DNA from: Neobacillus driksii
GTDB lineage: Bacteria; Bacillota; Bacilli; Bacillales; Cytobacillaceae
NCBI RefSeq assembly: GCF_013409995.1
Contig: NZ_JACCBX010000013.1
Location: forward strand, 62,001 to 126,000
Direction of reading: 5' to 3'
Length of the DNA stretch: 64,000 nucleotides
Shown here: positions 1 through 7,650 of the stretch, piece by piece
How the letters are laid out: every line of letters begins with the position of its first letter
How positions within the stretch are numbered: the first letter of the stretch is position 1
The notes under the pieces: model-generated
Databases searched by the model: none
Told to the model about the DNA's origin: nothing
What the model saw: the letters and a program-made list of their open reading frames with translations, nothing else
Position numbers and translations under genes: made by a program

Positions 1-1192
1 CTCGTAAGTTAAATAGCTGTTTTCGTACTTCTATAGGTTGGTCGTAATGAATCCCTGGATTTAAAGGTTTCTCCAAGCGTAAGAAAAGATCATAAATTTT
101 AAAAGCCCCTGCAGTTGTTCGTTTAGCAGCGTTTTCTATTTTTTGCAGTTTGCTAGCAGCTAATGGATAATCTTTAACCTTTTTTCCAAAGACTGTACGG
201 AAGTCACCATAAAGATTCGCCTCCCTTGAAGCCCTTAGCATAAAACCTGCACATGCCATCCCAATCTCCAGCCTCGATAAGGTAAGAACAATTCCCACTG
301 CTACGGCAATACCTTTATCCTTAGGACCAATCGGATAAGCAAGTGCTCCGTTATATTCAATTTCAGCTGTTGGCAATTCAGCCGTGCCAAGTTTCCATTT
401 TATCCGATTGATTTGATATCCATTTCGTTTTTCCTTCTCCTTATCGCCGGGCAGCCATGCCGGAACAATAAACGTTGATACCTTATTTGAACCTGATATT
501 TTTGCGGTAACAACTGAATAATCAGCATGAGCTGCAGAACAGAAAAACTTATTTCCATATAGCCGATAGTTTTTACCATCAGGTACAGCTTCAAGAACAT
601 TTGCAGGCAAATCAGAGCCGCCTTGAATTTCCGTCATAAACTGCGCCCCAATTGCAAATTCGCCATTTAGGCCTTCTTTGGTATGTAGTAAAATTTCTTG
701 GAGTTCTGCTATTTCATGATTGGGAAATTGCTCTAGAAGTGCAATTAATCCATGTGTACAAGTTAGTGGGCATGTCACGCCGCCTTCACCAATTTGGTGT
801 GTCAGCATTCTTTTCACAAAGCTTTCCCACGGCGGCATTTTACTCGAAAATAACCCTTCGCCAAATACTTCGTTCTCTAACTGATGGACTTCTAAGGGTC
901 GGACAATACGGTCAATGCGATGATTAAAAGCATCATAATGAAGCATGTAAGGCCGAACCTCTGGTCTCGCATTTCGTTCTGCCAATTGGTTCCATTTCAG
1001 AGACACCCTCGGCGAAAAAGCAAGGATTTTCTCATGAATCTGATCAAACTGAGCGCCAGTATATTTCTTCACGGCTTTCTGCAAAAATGGTTCATCAGAA
1101 TACCAATCTAAACTCTCACGTCTTGAAACAAATTCATCAAAATTATAGGTATTCTTACCCCTCGTTTCCGTATCATGCGAAGTTAAACTCAT
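1..1192 (-). CDS. AidB-like acyl-CoA dehydrogenase family protein, C-terminal end cut by window edge
   Basis: About 397 residues are visible and the frame is still open at the window edge. The start ATG (1190-1192) follows a strong AAAGGGGTGG ribosome binding site. The protein carries MTEIQGGSD at residues 186-194, matching the flavin/substrate-contact segment of the acyl-CoA dehydrogenase fold, and the AidB-like stretch CPLTCTHG at 141-148. Family knowledge: AidB-type members are FAD flavoproteins related to acyl-CoA dehydrogenases; several act on unusual substrates or bind DNA after alkylation damage. Which role applies here cannot be seen. A different long-chain acyl-CoA dehydrogenase is possible, but the QGGSD segment and the long N-terminal helical region favour AidB. 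The gene is monocistronic as far as visible, upstream of the des locus. Confidence 0.8.
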   Translation of the reverse strand, partial: MSLTSHDTETRGKNTYNFDEFVSRRESLDWYSDEPFLQKAVKKYTGAQFDQIHEKILAFSPRVSLKWNQLAERNARPEVRPYMLHYDAFNHRIDRIVRPLEVHQLENEVFGEGLFSSKMPPWESFVKRMLTHQIGEGGVTCPLTCTHGLIALLEQFPNHEIAELQEILLHTKEGLNGEFAIGAQFMTEIQGGSDLPANVLEAVPDGKNYRLYGNKFFCSAAHADYSVVTAKISGSNKVSTFIVPAWLPGDKEKEKRNGYQINRIKWKLGTAELPTAEIEYNGALAYPIGPKDKGIAVAVGIVLTLSRLEIGMACAGFMLRASREANLYGDFRTVFGKKVKDYPLAASKLQKIENAAKRTTAGAFKIYDLFLRLEKPLNPGIHYDQPIEVRKQLFNLR

Positions 1193-1252
1193 CCTAAGCC
1201 CACCCCTTTATAATAATCATAATTTTCAGTCTAATTATAACATGACCGTCAC

Positions 1253-1284
1253 AATAAAAAGAAACAGGATCGCCATCCTGTTTC
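1253..1284 (-). terminator. Intrinsic terminator of the desK-desR unit
   Basis: A perfect 10-bp stem (GAAACAGGAT / ATCCTGTTTC) with a 4-nt loop is followed on the minus strand by CTTTTTATTG. It lies about 80 bp past the desR stop. Confidence 0.8.
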
Positions 1285-1300
1285 AATTATTTTCCAAACT

Positions 1301-1348
1301 GTCCATATGGGGTGGAAAGTGTCCACGAGTGGTGACAGGCACCTTTTT
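1301..1348. repeat. Possible dispersed intergenic repeat with palindromic GGTGACAGGCACC
   Basis: A GC-richer island sits in AT-rich intergenic DNA and ends in the 13-bp imperfect palindrome GGTGACAGGCACC (1331-1343) next to a T run. Similar GGTGCCTGTCACC elements are, from memory, common between genes in Bacillaceae. There is no second full copy in this window, although the terminator stem at 19953-19976 has a related core. Confidence 0.35.
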
Positions 1349-1364
1349 ATTTATTACCCATTTA

Positions 1365-1964
1365 TTATTTGAACCAGCCTTTTTCTTTGGATTGTTTGAT
1401 GGCTTCGATTCTGTTTTTGACGTCTAGTTTGTCTAGGATGGTTGAGATGTAGTTGCGGACGGTTCCTGTTTTGATGCTCAGTTGTTCTGCGATTTCTTGT
1501 GTGTTTTTGCCATCTGCGACGAGCTCTAATACTTCTTTTTCACGATCTGTTAGCGGATTTTCTTCGGAGTATACATCATCCATTAGTTCAGGGGCGTATA
1601 TGCGTTTCCCCTCCATGACACGCCGAATGGAGCTGGCCAGTTCTTCACTTGGACTATCCTTCAATAAATATCCTCGAACTCCCGCTTTTAAAGCACGTTG
1701 AAAATAACCAGTTCGCGCAAAGGTTGTTAAGATAATCACTTTGCAATTTAACCCTTTTATCTCTTCTGCCGCTTCAAGTCCTGTTTTCCCTGGCATTTCA
1801 ATATCCATAATACATACATCAGGCTGATGTTTTCGTACCAAGGCAACGGCTTCTTCCCCATTAGAAGCCTTGCCAACCACTTCCATGTCCTCTTCCAAAT
1901 TTAAAAGGGATCCGAAGGCGCCCAACAGCATTTGCTGGTCTTCTGCTAATACGATTCTAATCAT
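1365..1964 (-). CDS. desR: DesR, response regulator controlling the fatty acid desaturase
   Basis: A 199-residue NarL/FixJ-type response regulator. The receiver domain (residues 1-120) has the acidic pair at 8-9, phospho-acceptor Asp54 in CIMDIEMPG and the conserved Lys near 105. The C-terminal LuxR-type helix-turn-helix spans about 135-199. Its length and Asp54 match Bacillus subtilis DesR, which when phosphorylated by DesK in the cold activates transcription of des. The gene begins 2 bp after the desK stop, so the two are translationally coupled. The candidate target is the inverted repeat upstream of des at 4350-4376. Generic NarL-type regulators look similar, but synteny with desK and des makes the assignment firm. 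Confidence 0.92.
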   Translation of the reverse strand: MIRIVLAEDQQMLLGAFGSLLNLEEDMEVVGKASNGEEAVALVRKHQPDVCIMDIEMPGKTGLEAAEEIKGLNCKVIILTTFARTGYFQRALKAGVRGYLLKDSPSEELASSIRRVMEGKRIYAPELMDDVYSEENPLTDREKEVLELVADGKNTQEIAEQLSIKTGTVRNYISTILDKLDVKNRIEAIKQSKEKGWFK

Positions 1965-1966
1965 TT

Positions 1967-3100
1967 TTACGCCTCCTCCTTAAGTGACGGCTTTACGTCA
2001 TTAGGCACTCTGATTACTAAGGTTGTGCCTTCTTTTGTTTGAAGCTCTAAGCTGCCATTAATAAATTCAAGGCGTTCTTTCATTCCTAAAAGACCGCTTC
2101 CCCTTATGTCTTTATCTTCCTCAACTTTAAACACTCCATTATCATGGATAGTCATCACCAATTCTTTCCATGATTGTTCTATGGAAATGGAGCATGAGGT
2201 GGCACCACTATGTTTGACTACATTGTTTACTGCCTCTTTCAAGCACATGCTAAGTATGTTTTCGGTCAATAAAGGAACATTTTTTATAGAAATATCCTGG
2301 TTTCCCTCGAAATTTATTTCGGCGGCCTTCAGGATTTGTTTCACCCGGACAATCTCGTCCTTTAATCGGATTCCCCGCATCGAAGATACCATTTTTCTAA
2401 CTTCACTTAACGCTGTTCTTGCGGTTTGCTGCACGTCCTTTAACTCATTCCTGGCCTGGTCCGGATCTTTTGTAATTAATCTCCTTGCTAAATCACTTTT
2501 CAAACCAATGAGTGAAAGCTTTTGGCCTAAAGTATCATGAAGGTCACGGGCAATCCTCTGACGCTCCTCGAGCTTAACAAGCTCTGAAATCCGCTTATTA
2601 GCATCCTCCAATTTTTCTTCAAGCTGCCCCATTTCTTTTTTGTTATGAATATTAAATGGAAGCAGAATGACACTTACCCAAATGATGATAACAAAAGGCA
2701 ATTGCTTAAGAAAAAGTTCATCCATCTGTACAATACTGAAGTTAATAGAAACGGATGTACTAATCAAATGAATAAAATATAAGGTTAGAAACGTAACACG
2801 TTCTTTAATATTACCGATAAAATAGGAGAGAAAAAAAGCAAAATACACATAGCTGAAAAGGCTCGTGGATGTAATCGAAATACCAATTAGGATGAAGGTC
2901 CAGAGATAAACCGGCCATCCTTTCGAAATGAATGCAATCCGGTAGAAAACGAAAAACAGAATGGTAAGGATAATCCCAACAATTATTTTAATAGGTGAGG
3001 CTGTTTGAAAAATAAAATAAAATGGCAATATACAAAGAATTGTCCATATATAAGGTGAAATACCGCTATTTTTCTGGAATGTCATATACCTTTTTAACAT
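1967..3100 (-). CDS. desK: DesK, membrane thermosensor histidine kinase
   Basis: A 377-residue sensor kinase. Several transmembrane helices fill residues 15-150, followed by a coiled linker (about 155-180), the HisKA_3 dimerisation domain with ERQRIARDLHDTLGQ, and a C-terminal HATPase domain with the N box (EAVNNVVKHS) and G boxes (GSGLLGMKER). The phospho-acceptor is His188, the same number as in B. subtilis DesK. Family knowledge: DesK senses membrane thickness and order, acting as a kinase in the cold and a phosphatase when warm. It is separated from the upstream des gene by a terminator (3211-3238), so desKR probably has its own promoter at about 3110-3200. Confidence 0.92.
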   Translation of the reverse strand: MLKRYMTFQKNSGISPYIWTILCILPFYFIFQTASPIKIIVGIILTILFFVFYRIAFISKGWPVYLWTFILIGISITSTSLFSYVYFAFFLSYFIGNIKERVTFLTLYFIHLISTSVSINFSIVQMDELFLKQLPFVIIIWVSVILLPFNIHNKKEMGQLEEKLEDANKRISELVKLEERQRIARDLHDTLGQKLSLIGLKSDLARRLITKDPDQARNELKDVQQTARTALSEVRKMVSSMRGIRLKDEIVRVKQILKAAEINFEGNQDISIKNVPLLTENILSMCLKEAVNNVVKHSGATSCSISIEQSWKELVMTIHDNGVFKVEEDKDIRGSGLLGMKERLEFINGSLELQTKEGTTLVIRVPNDVKPSLKEEA

Positions 3101-3210
3101 GAAGGAACCTCATTTTCTGCTTTTAATAGTAATTACCTTAATATTACCACAATTCCCCTCTATCTTCATTTACTACTATTTATTCGGCCATTACCTCCAT
3201 TTAGAACATT

Positions 3211-3238
3211 AAAAAAGACAAGCCCCTATTTGGGCTTG
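3211..3238 (-). terminator. Terminator of des
   Basis: A 7-bp stem CAAGCCC / GGGCTTG is followed on the minus strand by TCTTTTTT. It begins only 7 bp past the des stop and insulates desKR from des transcription. Confidence 0.85.
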
Positions 3239-3244
3239 CCGAAA

Positions 3245-4276
3245 TTAAGCTTTCTCCGGTCGAAGAAACTCTTTCTGTTTTTTTAATAGGACTTTAACCT
3301 CTTTAAAGCCGACAAACTTTTTCCCCTGCTCATCCCATAGTCGAAATTTGAGGGAACTTAAGCTGGTTGCTAATGTGATGGTTGGAACAGTTTGCAGTGG
3401 TAATGTGTTATTATGTGCCTCTTCCAGCTTATAATTAGGAACTCTCGGGCTTAAATGGTGAACATGGTGGTAACCAATATTCCCCGTCAGCCATTGTAAA
3501 ATCTTTGGAAGCTTATAAAAGGAACTGCCTTCAACCGCCGCTTTTACATATTCCCAATGCTGGTCTTCCTCAAAATAGGAATCCTCAAAAGTATGCTGCA
3601 CATAAAAGAGCCATATTCCCAACGAACCTGATATTAGGAAGATTGGAGCTTGGACTAAAAGAAATGGCTCCCATCCAATTGTTAAGCAAAGTAACGTTAT
3701 CAAAGCAGCAATCCCTGCATTGGTTATATAGGTATTCATACGTTCATTGAAGCGAGCGCCTTTTCGATTAAAGCGATTTTTAAGCAGAAATACATAAATT
3801 GGACCTAATCCAAACATTACAAATGGATTCCGATATAACCGGTATTTTAATCTTTCCCAGTTTGATGCTGCTAAGTATTCATCCACTGTCAGCACCCAGA
3901 TATCTCCCGTTCCCCGCTTATCCAAGTTGCTGCTCGTAGCATGGTGAACAGAATGATCGTGCTGCCATTGATGATAGGGAAAAACGGTCAATATTCCGGT
4001 AACCGTTCCAAGGACCATGTTTGCCTTCCGATTTTTAAAAAAGGAGTGATGACAGCAATCATGAAAGATAATGAAAGTTCTCACCAAAAATCCCGCTGCT
4101 AGTACAGAAATCCCCAATGTTAGTATGTACGATATATTTAGACTTTGATAGGCCAGAATCCACAATAATAAGAAAGGTACCAGGGTATTGATTATCTGCC
4201 ATATGCTTGCACGTAGATTTGATTTTTCATAAGGTGCAACTTGCTTTCGTAAATTCTTTTGTTTTTGTTCGATCAT
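3245..4276 (-). CDS. des: Des, membrane acyl-lipid fatty acid desaturase
   Basis: A 343-residue membrane di-iron desaturase. The three histidine clusters of the family are present: HDCCHH (72-77), HDHSVHH (106-112) and HHVHH (270-274), set between pairs of hydrophobic helices (about 30-70, 83-100, 185-230). Family knowledge: Bacillus Des introduces a double bond into acyl chains of existing phospholipids, restoring fluidity after cold shock, with electrons from ferredoxin or flavodoxin. The start ATG follows AGAAGGGA. It is transcribed alone from a promoter with a reasonable -10 (TATAAT) and poor -35, as expected for a gene needing DesR-P. Confidence 0.93.
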   Translation of the reverse strand: MIEQKQKNLRKQVAPYEKSNLRASIWQIINTLVPFLLLWILAYQSLNISYILTLGISVLAAGFLVRTFIIFHDCCHHSFFKNRKANMVLGTVTGILTVFPYHQWQHDHSVHHATSSNLDKRGTGDIWVLTVDEYLAASNWERLKYRLYRNPFVMFGLGPIYVFLLKNRFNRKGARFNERMNTYITNAGIAALITLLCLTIGWEPFLLVQAPIFLISGSLGIWLFYVQHTFEDSYFEEDQHWEYVKAAVEGSSFYKLPKILQWLTGNIGYHHVHHLSPRVPNYKLEEAHNNTLPLQTVPTITLATSLSSLKFRLWDEQGKKFVGFKEVKVLLKKQKEFLRPEKA

Positions 4277-4309
4277 AACTTATATTCCCTTCTTTCATTT
4301 GTTATCAAA

Positions 4310-4376
4310 ATTATAGCTCCAGTAAAACACCATTTTGTAGATATAGCTGTCATGTACCAAACATGATAAATGTCAT
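4310..4376 (-). promoter_or_regulatory. des promoter with candidate DesR operator
   Basis: The -10 hexamer TATAAT reads on the minus strand at 4310-4315, with only a weak -35 (TACAAA) upstream. Further upstream lies a perfect inverted repeat TCATGT-N5-ACATGA (4350-4366) plus an extra half-like ATGTCAT (4370-4376). An upstream dyad with an adjacent degenerate half fits the two-site DesR activation model; binding itself is inferred. Confidence 0.6.
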
Positions 4377-4578
4377 ATTTCCCCTATTACGCAAGAGAGG
4401 AGAAGCTCAACTCCTGAGCCTCTCCTCCCCTTCTGGGCAATTTTATTTTTTGCCTTCAAGAGGATTATTAACCCTAAATTTTAATAAATTTCACTATTTC
4501 ATTCATGGTTGTCCATAGCGCTTTTTACCAGATAGTTTTTCTCAGTCTGGATATTTTTTTATGATAAAATGAAGGAAA
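4377..4578. other. Intergenic region with an imperfect hairpin; nothing else recognised
   Basis: Between the divergent des and UvrC-like genes, the GGAGA-A-GCTC / GAGC-C-TCTCC stem (about 4396-4423) lacks a T run on either strand, so it is not an obvious terminator. A -10-like TATGAT (4560-4565) for the rightward gene lies at the end. Confidence 0.4.
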
Positions 4579-5682
4579 ATGGGGAAAGGGGAGATTACTA
4601 TTTTTATAAAAGAAAAGGTAAAAAACCTTCCCTCGACCCCTGGGGTCTATTTAATGAAGGATTCCCACGGCTCTATTATTTATATTGGCAAAGCAAAAAA
4701 TCTTAAAAGACGTGTTCAATCCTATTTCCAGCAATCAAAAGCACATTCGCAAAAAATTATTAAGCTTGTCAGCAATATTCGAGATTTTGATATATTGTTA
4801 ACCGATACCGAATTTGAAGCGTTCATGCTGGAATGTAAATTAATTCGAGAGATAAAACCGCTATTTAATAAAATGATGAAAAGTCCCCATTCCTACACTT
4901 ATATTGTGATTAATATAAATAGTAAATACCCCGATATCGAAGTCACAAACCATCGAGTTGAACAGGACGGCAGACTTTATTTTGGACCCTTTCCCAGCAA
5001 AGCTAGAGTCGAAACTGCGATAATAGGCATCAAGGAAGCTTATAAAATTCTTTGCAGTAACCCTAAGCGGCAGAATTCGCTGTGCTTGAATCATTCTATT
5101 GGGTTGTGCATCGGGATGTGCGGCGGTGGACCAGCTTTACAGGAATACCATGACATTATTGAAGATATCATTGCTTTACTTGATGGTGCGAATAAGAAGG
5201 TCCTTGATGATATGAAGCTGAAAATGACCGAGGCTGCGGTCGATTTTGATTTTGAGACAGCTGCTAGGTATAGAGATAGGATTGATGCCATTCAGTTCTT
5301 ACTTCGAAAGGAAAAGGTCATACAGTTTACCGAGGAAAATAAAAATATTGTGGTCCTAGAAAATTTAAGCGAGGACACCTTCAAACTTTTTCTTATTAAA
5401 CGCAACGAGATACTTTTCAGTAAAATAGTTACTTTTGATAGTTTGGAGGTTAATCAACTTAGCAGCCTCATCACCAAAACCTTTAACGTTACTGCTTTAC
5501 CTGCTGGCAGCCATATAAAGAGAGATGAGATCGATGAAGCTCAAATTATTTATAACTATTTAAAAAGCAGCCATTGCCGCTATAAGAGTATTCCGGATAA
5601 ATGGATACGAAAACAAAACGATAAGAACATTGAAAATGCAGTTACGAAATTAATATATAAAAAACAAACGATCACAAAATAG
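4579..5682 (+). CDS. Half-length UvrC homologue (Cho-like GIY-YIG repair nuclease)
   Basis: 367 residues as drawn, against about 590 for UvrC. It contains the N-terminal GIY-YIG nuclease (PGVYLMKD at 21-28, IIYIGKAKNLKRR at 33-45, candidate catalytic Glu in TDTEFEAFMLE), four cysteines (159, 169, 177, 181) in the spacing of the UvrC iron-sulfur motif, and a UVR UvrB-binding motif at about 206-240. It lacks the C-terminal RNase H-like endonuclease and helix-hairpin-helix domains. Family knowledge: E. coli Cho has this architecture and makes only the 3' incision in UvrAB-dependent repair. The drawn ATG has no well-placed ribosome binding site (GAAGGA is 2 bp away). A GGGGAG at 4588-4593 would instead serve an ATT codon at 4600, close to where the homologous UvrC frame begins. 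Confidence 0.85.
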   Translation: MGKGEITIFIKEKVKNLPSTPGVYLMKDSHGSIIYIGKAKNLKRRVQSYFQQSKAHSQKIIKLVSNIRDFDILLTDTEFEAFMLECKLIREIKPLFNKMMKSPHSYTYIVININSKYPDIEVTNHRVEQDGRLYFGPFPSKARVETAIIGIKEAYKILCSNPKRQNSLCLNHSIGLCIGMCGGGPALQEYHDIIEDIIALLDGANKKVLDDMKLKMTEAAVDFDFETAARYRDRIDAIQFLLRKEKVIQFTEENKNIVVLENLSEDTFKLFLIKRNEILFSKIVTFDSLEVNQLSSLITKTFNVTALPAGSHIKRDEIDEAQIIYNYLKSSHCRYKSIPDKWIRKQNDKNIENAVTKLIYKKQTITK

Positions 5683-5716
5683 CCCTCGGTTGTCTTCATT
5701 AGACTGCCAGGGCCAT

Positions 5717-6322
5717 TTAATACGCCAAGCGGTAAATTAAAAATCGCTCATTTGCGTTATTCTCATATAAACCAGGAAGTTGAATTTCTTTTATTAATTC
5801 AAATAAGGTATTGTTTTCTAAGTAGTAGATATAATCTTCAGATGGATAATATAAAATCACGTCTACTTCGCGTTTGTATTTTTCTACCGAAACCAAAATA
5901 TTATTTATGATTTTCCAAAAAATCGGTATCGTAAATGGGTTAAAAAAATAAAAACGGGTATCAAGGGGATTGATTTCATATTTTTCTGCCAGGCAGCATT
6001 GAAATTGAATCTCACCTTGATTTTTAGCTTTTATTAGATAATTCGCTTTGTTTTCAATCGCTTCTTCGTATAGCTCTTCGTTCATCTCAACTCCGGTAAC
6101 AGAAGCACCAAATAGATAATGAATAAAGAAGTTGAGCCTTCCTTTACCACAGCCAAAATCAACGATATAATCGCTGCTAGTTAACTCATATTCTGCAAAT
6201 AATTTTTCCAGTGCTTGGTAGGGAGTTGGCTCGTATCTGTGATAATGGAAGGATTTGTTATATCCCCTTTGATTTCCTTCCGTTTCGATATTCAAAAGTT
6301 CATCATATTTCAATTCTTCCAT
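5717..6322 (-). CDS. Class I SAM-dependent methyltransferase
   Basis: 201 residues. The Rossmann motif I is VDFGCGKGRLN at about residues 54-64, and the acidic end of strand 2 is GVEMNEE; an FNPF motif occupies the position of the catalytic motif IV region. No substrate-specific domain is visible. It lies 22 bp downstream of the Met/His-rich membrane protein, in the same direction as the SCO and heme-copper genes, so it is probably co-transcribed with SCO. No link to the reductase is demonstrated. A weak hairpin (5683-5716) separates it from the convergent UvrC-like gene. Confidence 0.75.
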   Translation of the reverse strand: MEELKYDELLNIETEGNQRGYNKSFHYHRYEPTPYQALEKLFAEYELTSSDYIVDFGCGKGRLNFFIHYLFGASVTGVEMNEELYEEAIENKANYLIKAKNQGEIQFQCCLAEKYEINPLDTRFYFFNPFTIPIFWKIINNILVSVEKYKREVDVILYYPSEDYIYYLENNTLFELIKEIQLPGLYENNANERFLIYRLAY

Positions 6323-6344
6323 TCATTGCTCCTGCCTGACCCTC

Positions 6345-6902
6345 TCATTCATATGCGGAAGGGTCGATAAAAAAGTTATAGCCTAAATAGACTACCATCC
6401 CAATTGAAGTCGTTAAAAAGCCCCATCCAAGCGTAACCTGCTGGAATACCAGATAGTTATTACATAATTGCACTGGTGACCAAATATATAACCATCCTAA
6501 GCCTAAAAACAAAACTGTAAAACTAATAATGATTGAATTTTTTCCGAAAGAATTGAGCTTTTTCCAGCTGTCTCTTAAAGAAATTCCCGCCAAAAATGGT
6601 AAACTGATAAATTTAAATCCTTCTACAAGGTGAGAGGTTAATGCTTCATCCATTGTCCGCGGTAACATCCAGTATACCATGATAACAATAAATAACGTAA
6701 TTCCTGGAACCCCATTGCTGTTCCATATCTCGAAAAATCCGGAAAAACGTTTTTGGAAAAAGCGGGCCATTAGCATTCCTGCAATGACCAGCATCGGCAT
6801 TTGCATATGCATATGAATGACCATAACGGATTCCATAAAATTTGCAACAGGAGGAGCAACTAGGAAAATCCATAAAAGCAAACCATAAAATGACTGATTC
6901 AT
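6345..6902 (-). CDS. Polytopic membrane protein with Met/His-rich helix, putative reductase assembly factor
   Basis: 185 residues with about five hydrophobic segments. The N-terminal part holds a striking MVIHMHMQMPML stretch (residues 27-38) that places two His and four Met on one helix, similar in spirit to the metal-binding helices of CtaG/Cox11-type copper assembly factors. I do not recognise a named family with confidence. Its start overlaps the stop of the SCO gene by 4 bp (ATGA), so translation is coupled to a copper chaperone. This supports, but does not prove, a role in copper or heme-copper centre assembly. Confidence 0.55.
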   Translation of the reverse strand: MNQSFYGLLLWIFLVAPPVANFMESVMVIHMHMQMPMLVIAGMLMARFFQKRFSGFFEIWNSNGVPGITLFIVIMVYWMLPRTMDEALTSHLVEGFKFISLPFLAGISLRDSWKKLNSFGKNSIIISFTVLFLGLGWLYIWSPVQLCNNYLVFQQVTLGWGFLTTSIGMVVYLGYNFFIDPSAYE

Positions 6903-7534
6903 AGCTTACTTTCCCCTCTTTCTAGGATGTTATTAACCTTCTGAGCCGCTTCGTCTATTTTTTTATAGTCCATTACATCCATCAAACTTCCTTTTTTATC
7001 CACTAAATAAAAAGCTGAATTATGGGCAAAAGTTCCGTTATCATCTGGAATCACAATGACACCAAATGCTTTTAATAATGAATCTAACTGAGCCTGATTC
7101 GGGATTCTTGCCATCCGCCAGGTTTCACCGTCACTTTTAAAATAATCTTTGTACTCGTTTAAAACAGCGGGTGTATCTCTTTCGGGATCAAAGCTTATGC
7201 TTAAAAATACAATTTCTTCTCCTTTAACAGTGCTTGGCAGTTTATCGTAAACTTGCTTCATGTTGTATTCTAATTCAGGGCAAACGGTGGTACAGGATGT
7301 ATAGAGAAATGTAATAAATACATATTTATCTTCAAATTCAGATATGGAATATTTTCGCCCCATGCTGTCCTCAAGCGTAACATCAGGGAATTTAGGTTTA
7401 TCATCTTTTAGCTGCTGCACTCTGGCAGTCTCGGCAGTAAAGGCAGTGAAGCCATCAGTTCCGATATAAAATAATCCAATGCCAAAAATGAGAACAAGAA
7501 AAAATGAGATTTTCGTATACCTATTTTTGATCAT
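6899..7534 (-). CDS. SCO1/SenC family copper chaperone
   Basis: 211 residues from the ATG at 7534, which sits 7 bp after GGAAGTG; an upstream in-frame TTG at 7549 lacks a ribosome binding site. An N-terminal membrane anchor is followed by an extracytoplasmic thioredoxin-like domain with the copper-binding CTTVC (CxxxC) motif and the distal conserved His in FAHNSAFYLVD. SFDPERDTP is another SCO signature. Family knowledge: SCO proteins deliver copper to the CuA site of subunit II or reduce its cysteines. The position just downstream of CuA subunit II and subunit I fits that role. Confidence 0.9.
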   Translation of the reverse strand: MIKNRYTKISFFLVLIFGIGLFYIGTDGFTAFTAETARVQQLKDDKPKFPDVTLEDSMGRKYSISEFEDKYVFITFLYTSCTTVCPELEYNMKQVYDKLPSTVKGEEIVFLSISFDPERDTPAVLNEYKDYFKSDGETWRMARIPNQAQLDSLLKAFGVIVIPDDNGTFAHNSAFYLVDKKGSLMDVMDYKKIDEAAQKVNNILERGESKL

Positions 7535-7559
7535 AGTGATCACTTCCAAATTTGTTTTA

Positions 7560-7598
7560 TTAGAATAAAGAGATAGCCCATGAATTTAGAGCTATCTC
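7560..7598 (-). terminator. Terminator between subunit I and the SCO gene
   Basis: An 8-bp stem GAGATAGC / GCTATCTC with a 13-nt loop is followed on the minus strand by TTTATTCTAATAAAAC. The T run is interrupted, so read-through into the SCO operon is likely. Confidence 0.65.
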
Positions 7599-7610
7599 AT
7601 TAACTTTATT

Positions 7611-7648
7611 GCTGTCTAGCTCCAGCGCCTAGGCACTTCCGCTTTTCG
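7611..7648. repeat. Truncated copy of a common Bacillus intergenic repeat
   Basis: GCTGTCTAGCTCCAGCGCCT followed by AGG and a CGCTTTTCGT end resembles the two ends of a dispersed element I know from many Bacillus genomes (TGTCTAGCTCCAGCGCC at one end, GCGCTTTTC at the other), with the middle missing. It abuts the stop codon of subunit I. The identification is from memory. Confidence 0.5.
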
Positions 7649-7650
7649 TT

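Noticed and set aside
4390..4440. Hairpin upstream of the UvrC-like gene as a terminator or riboswitch
   Set aside because: No T run follows on either strand, and no known riboswitch core is recognisable.
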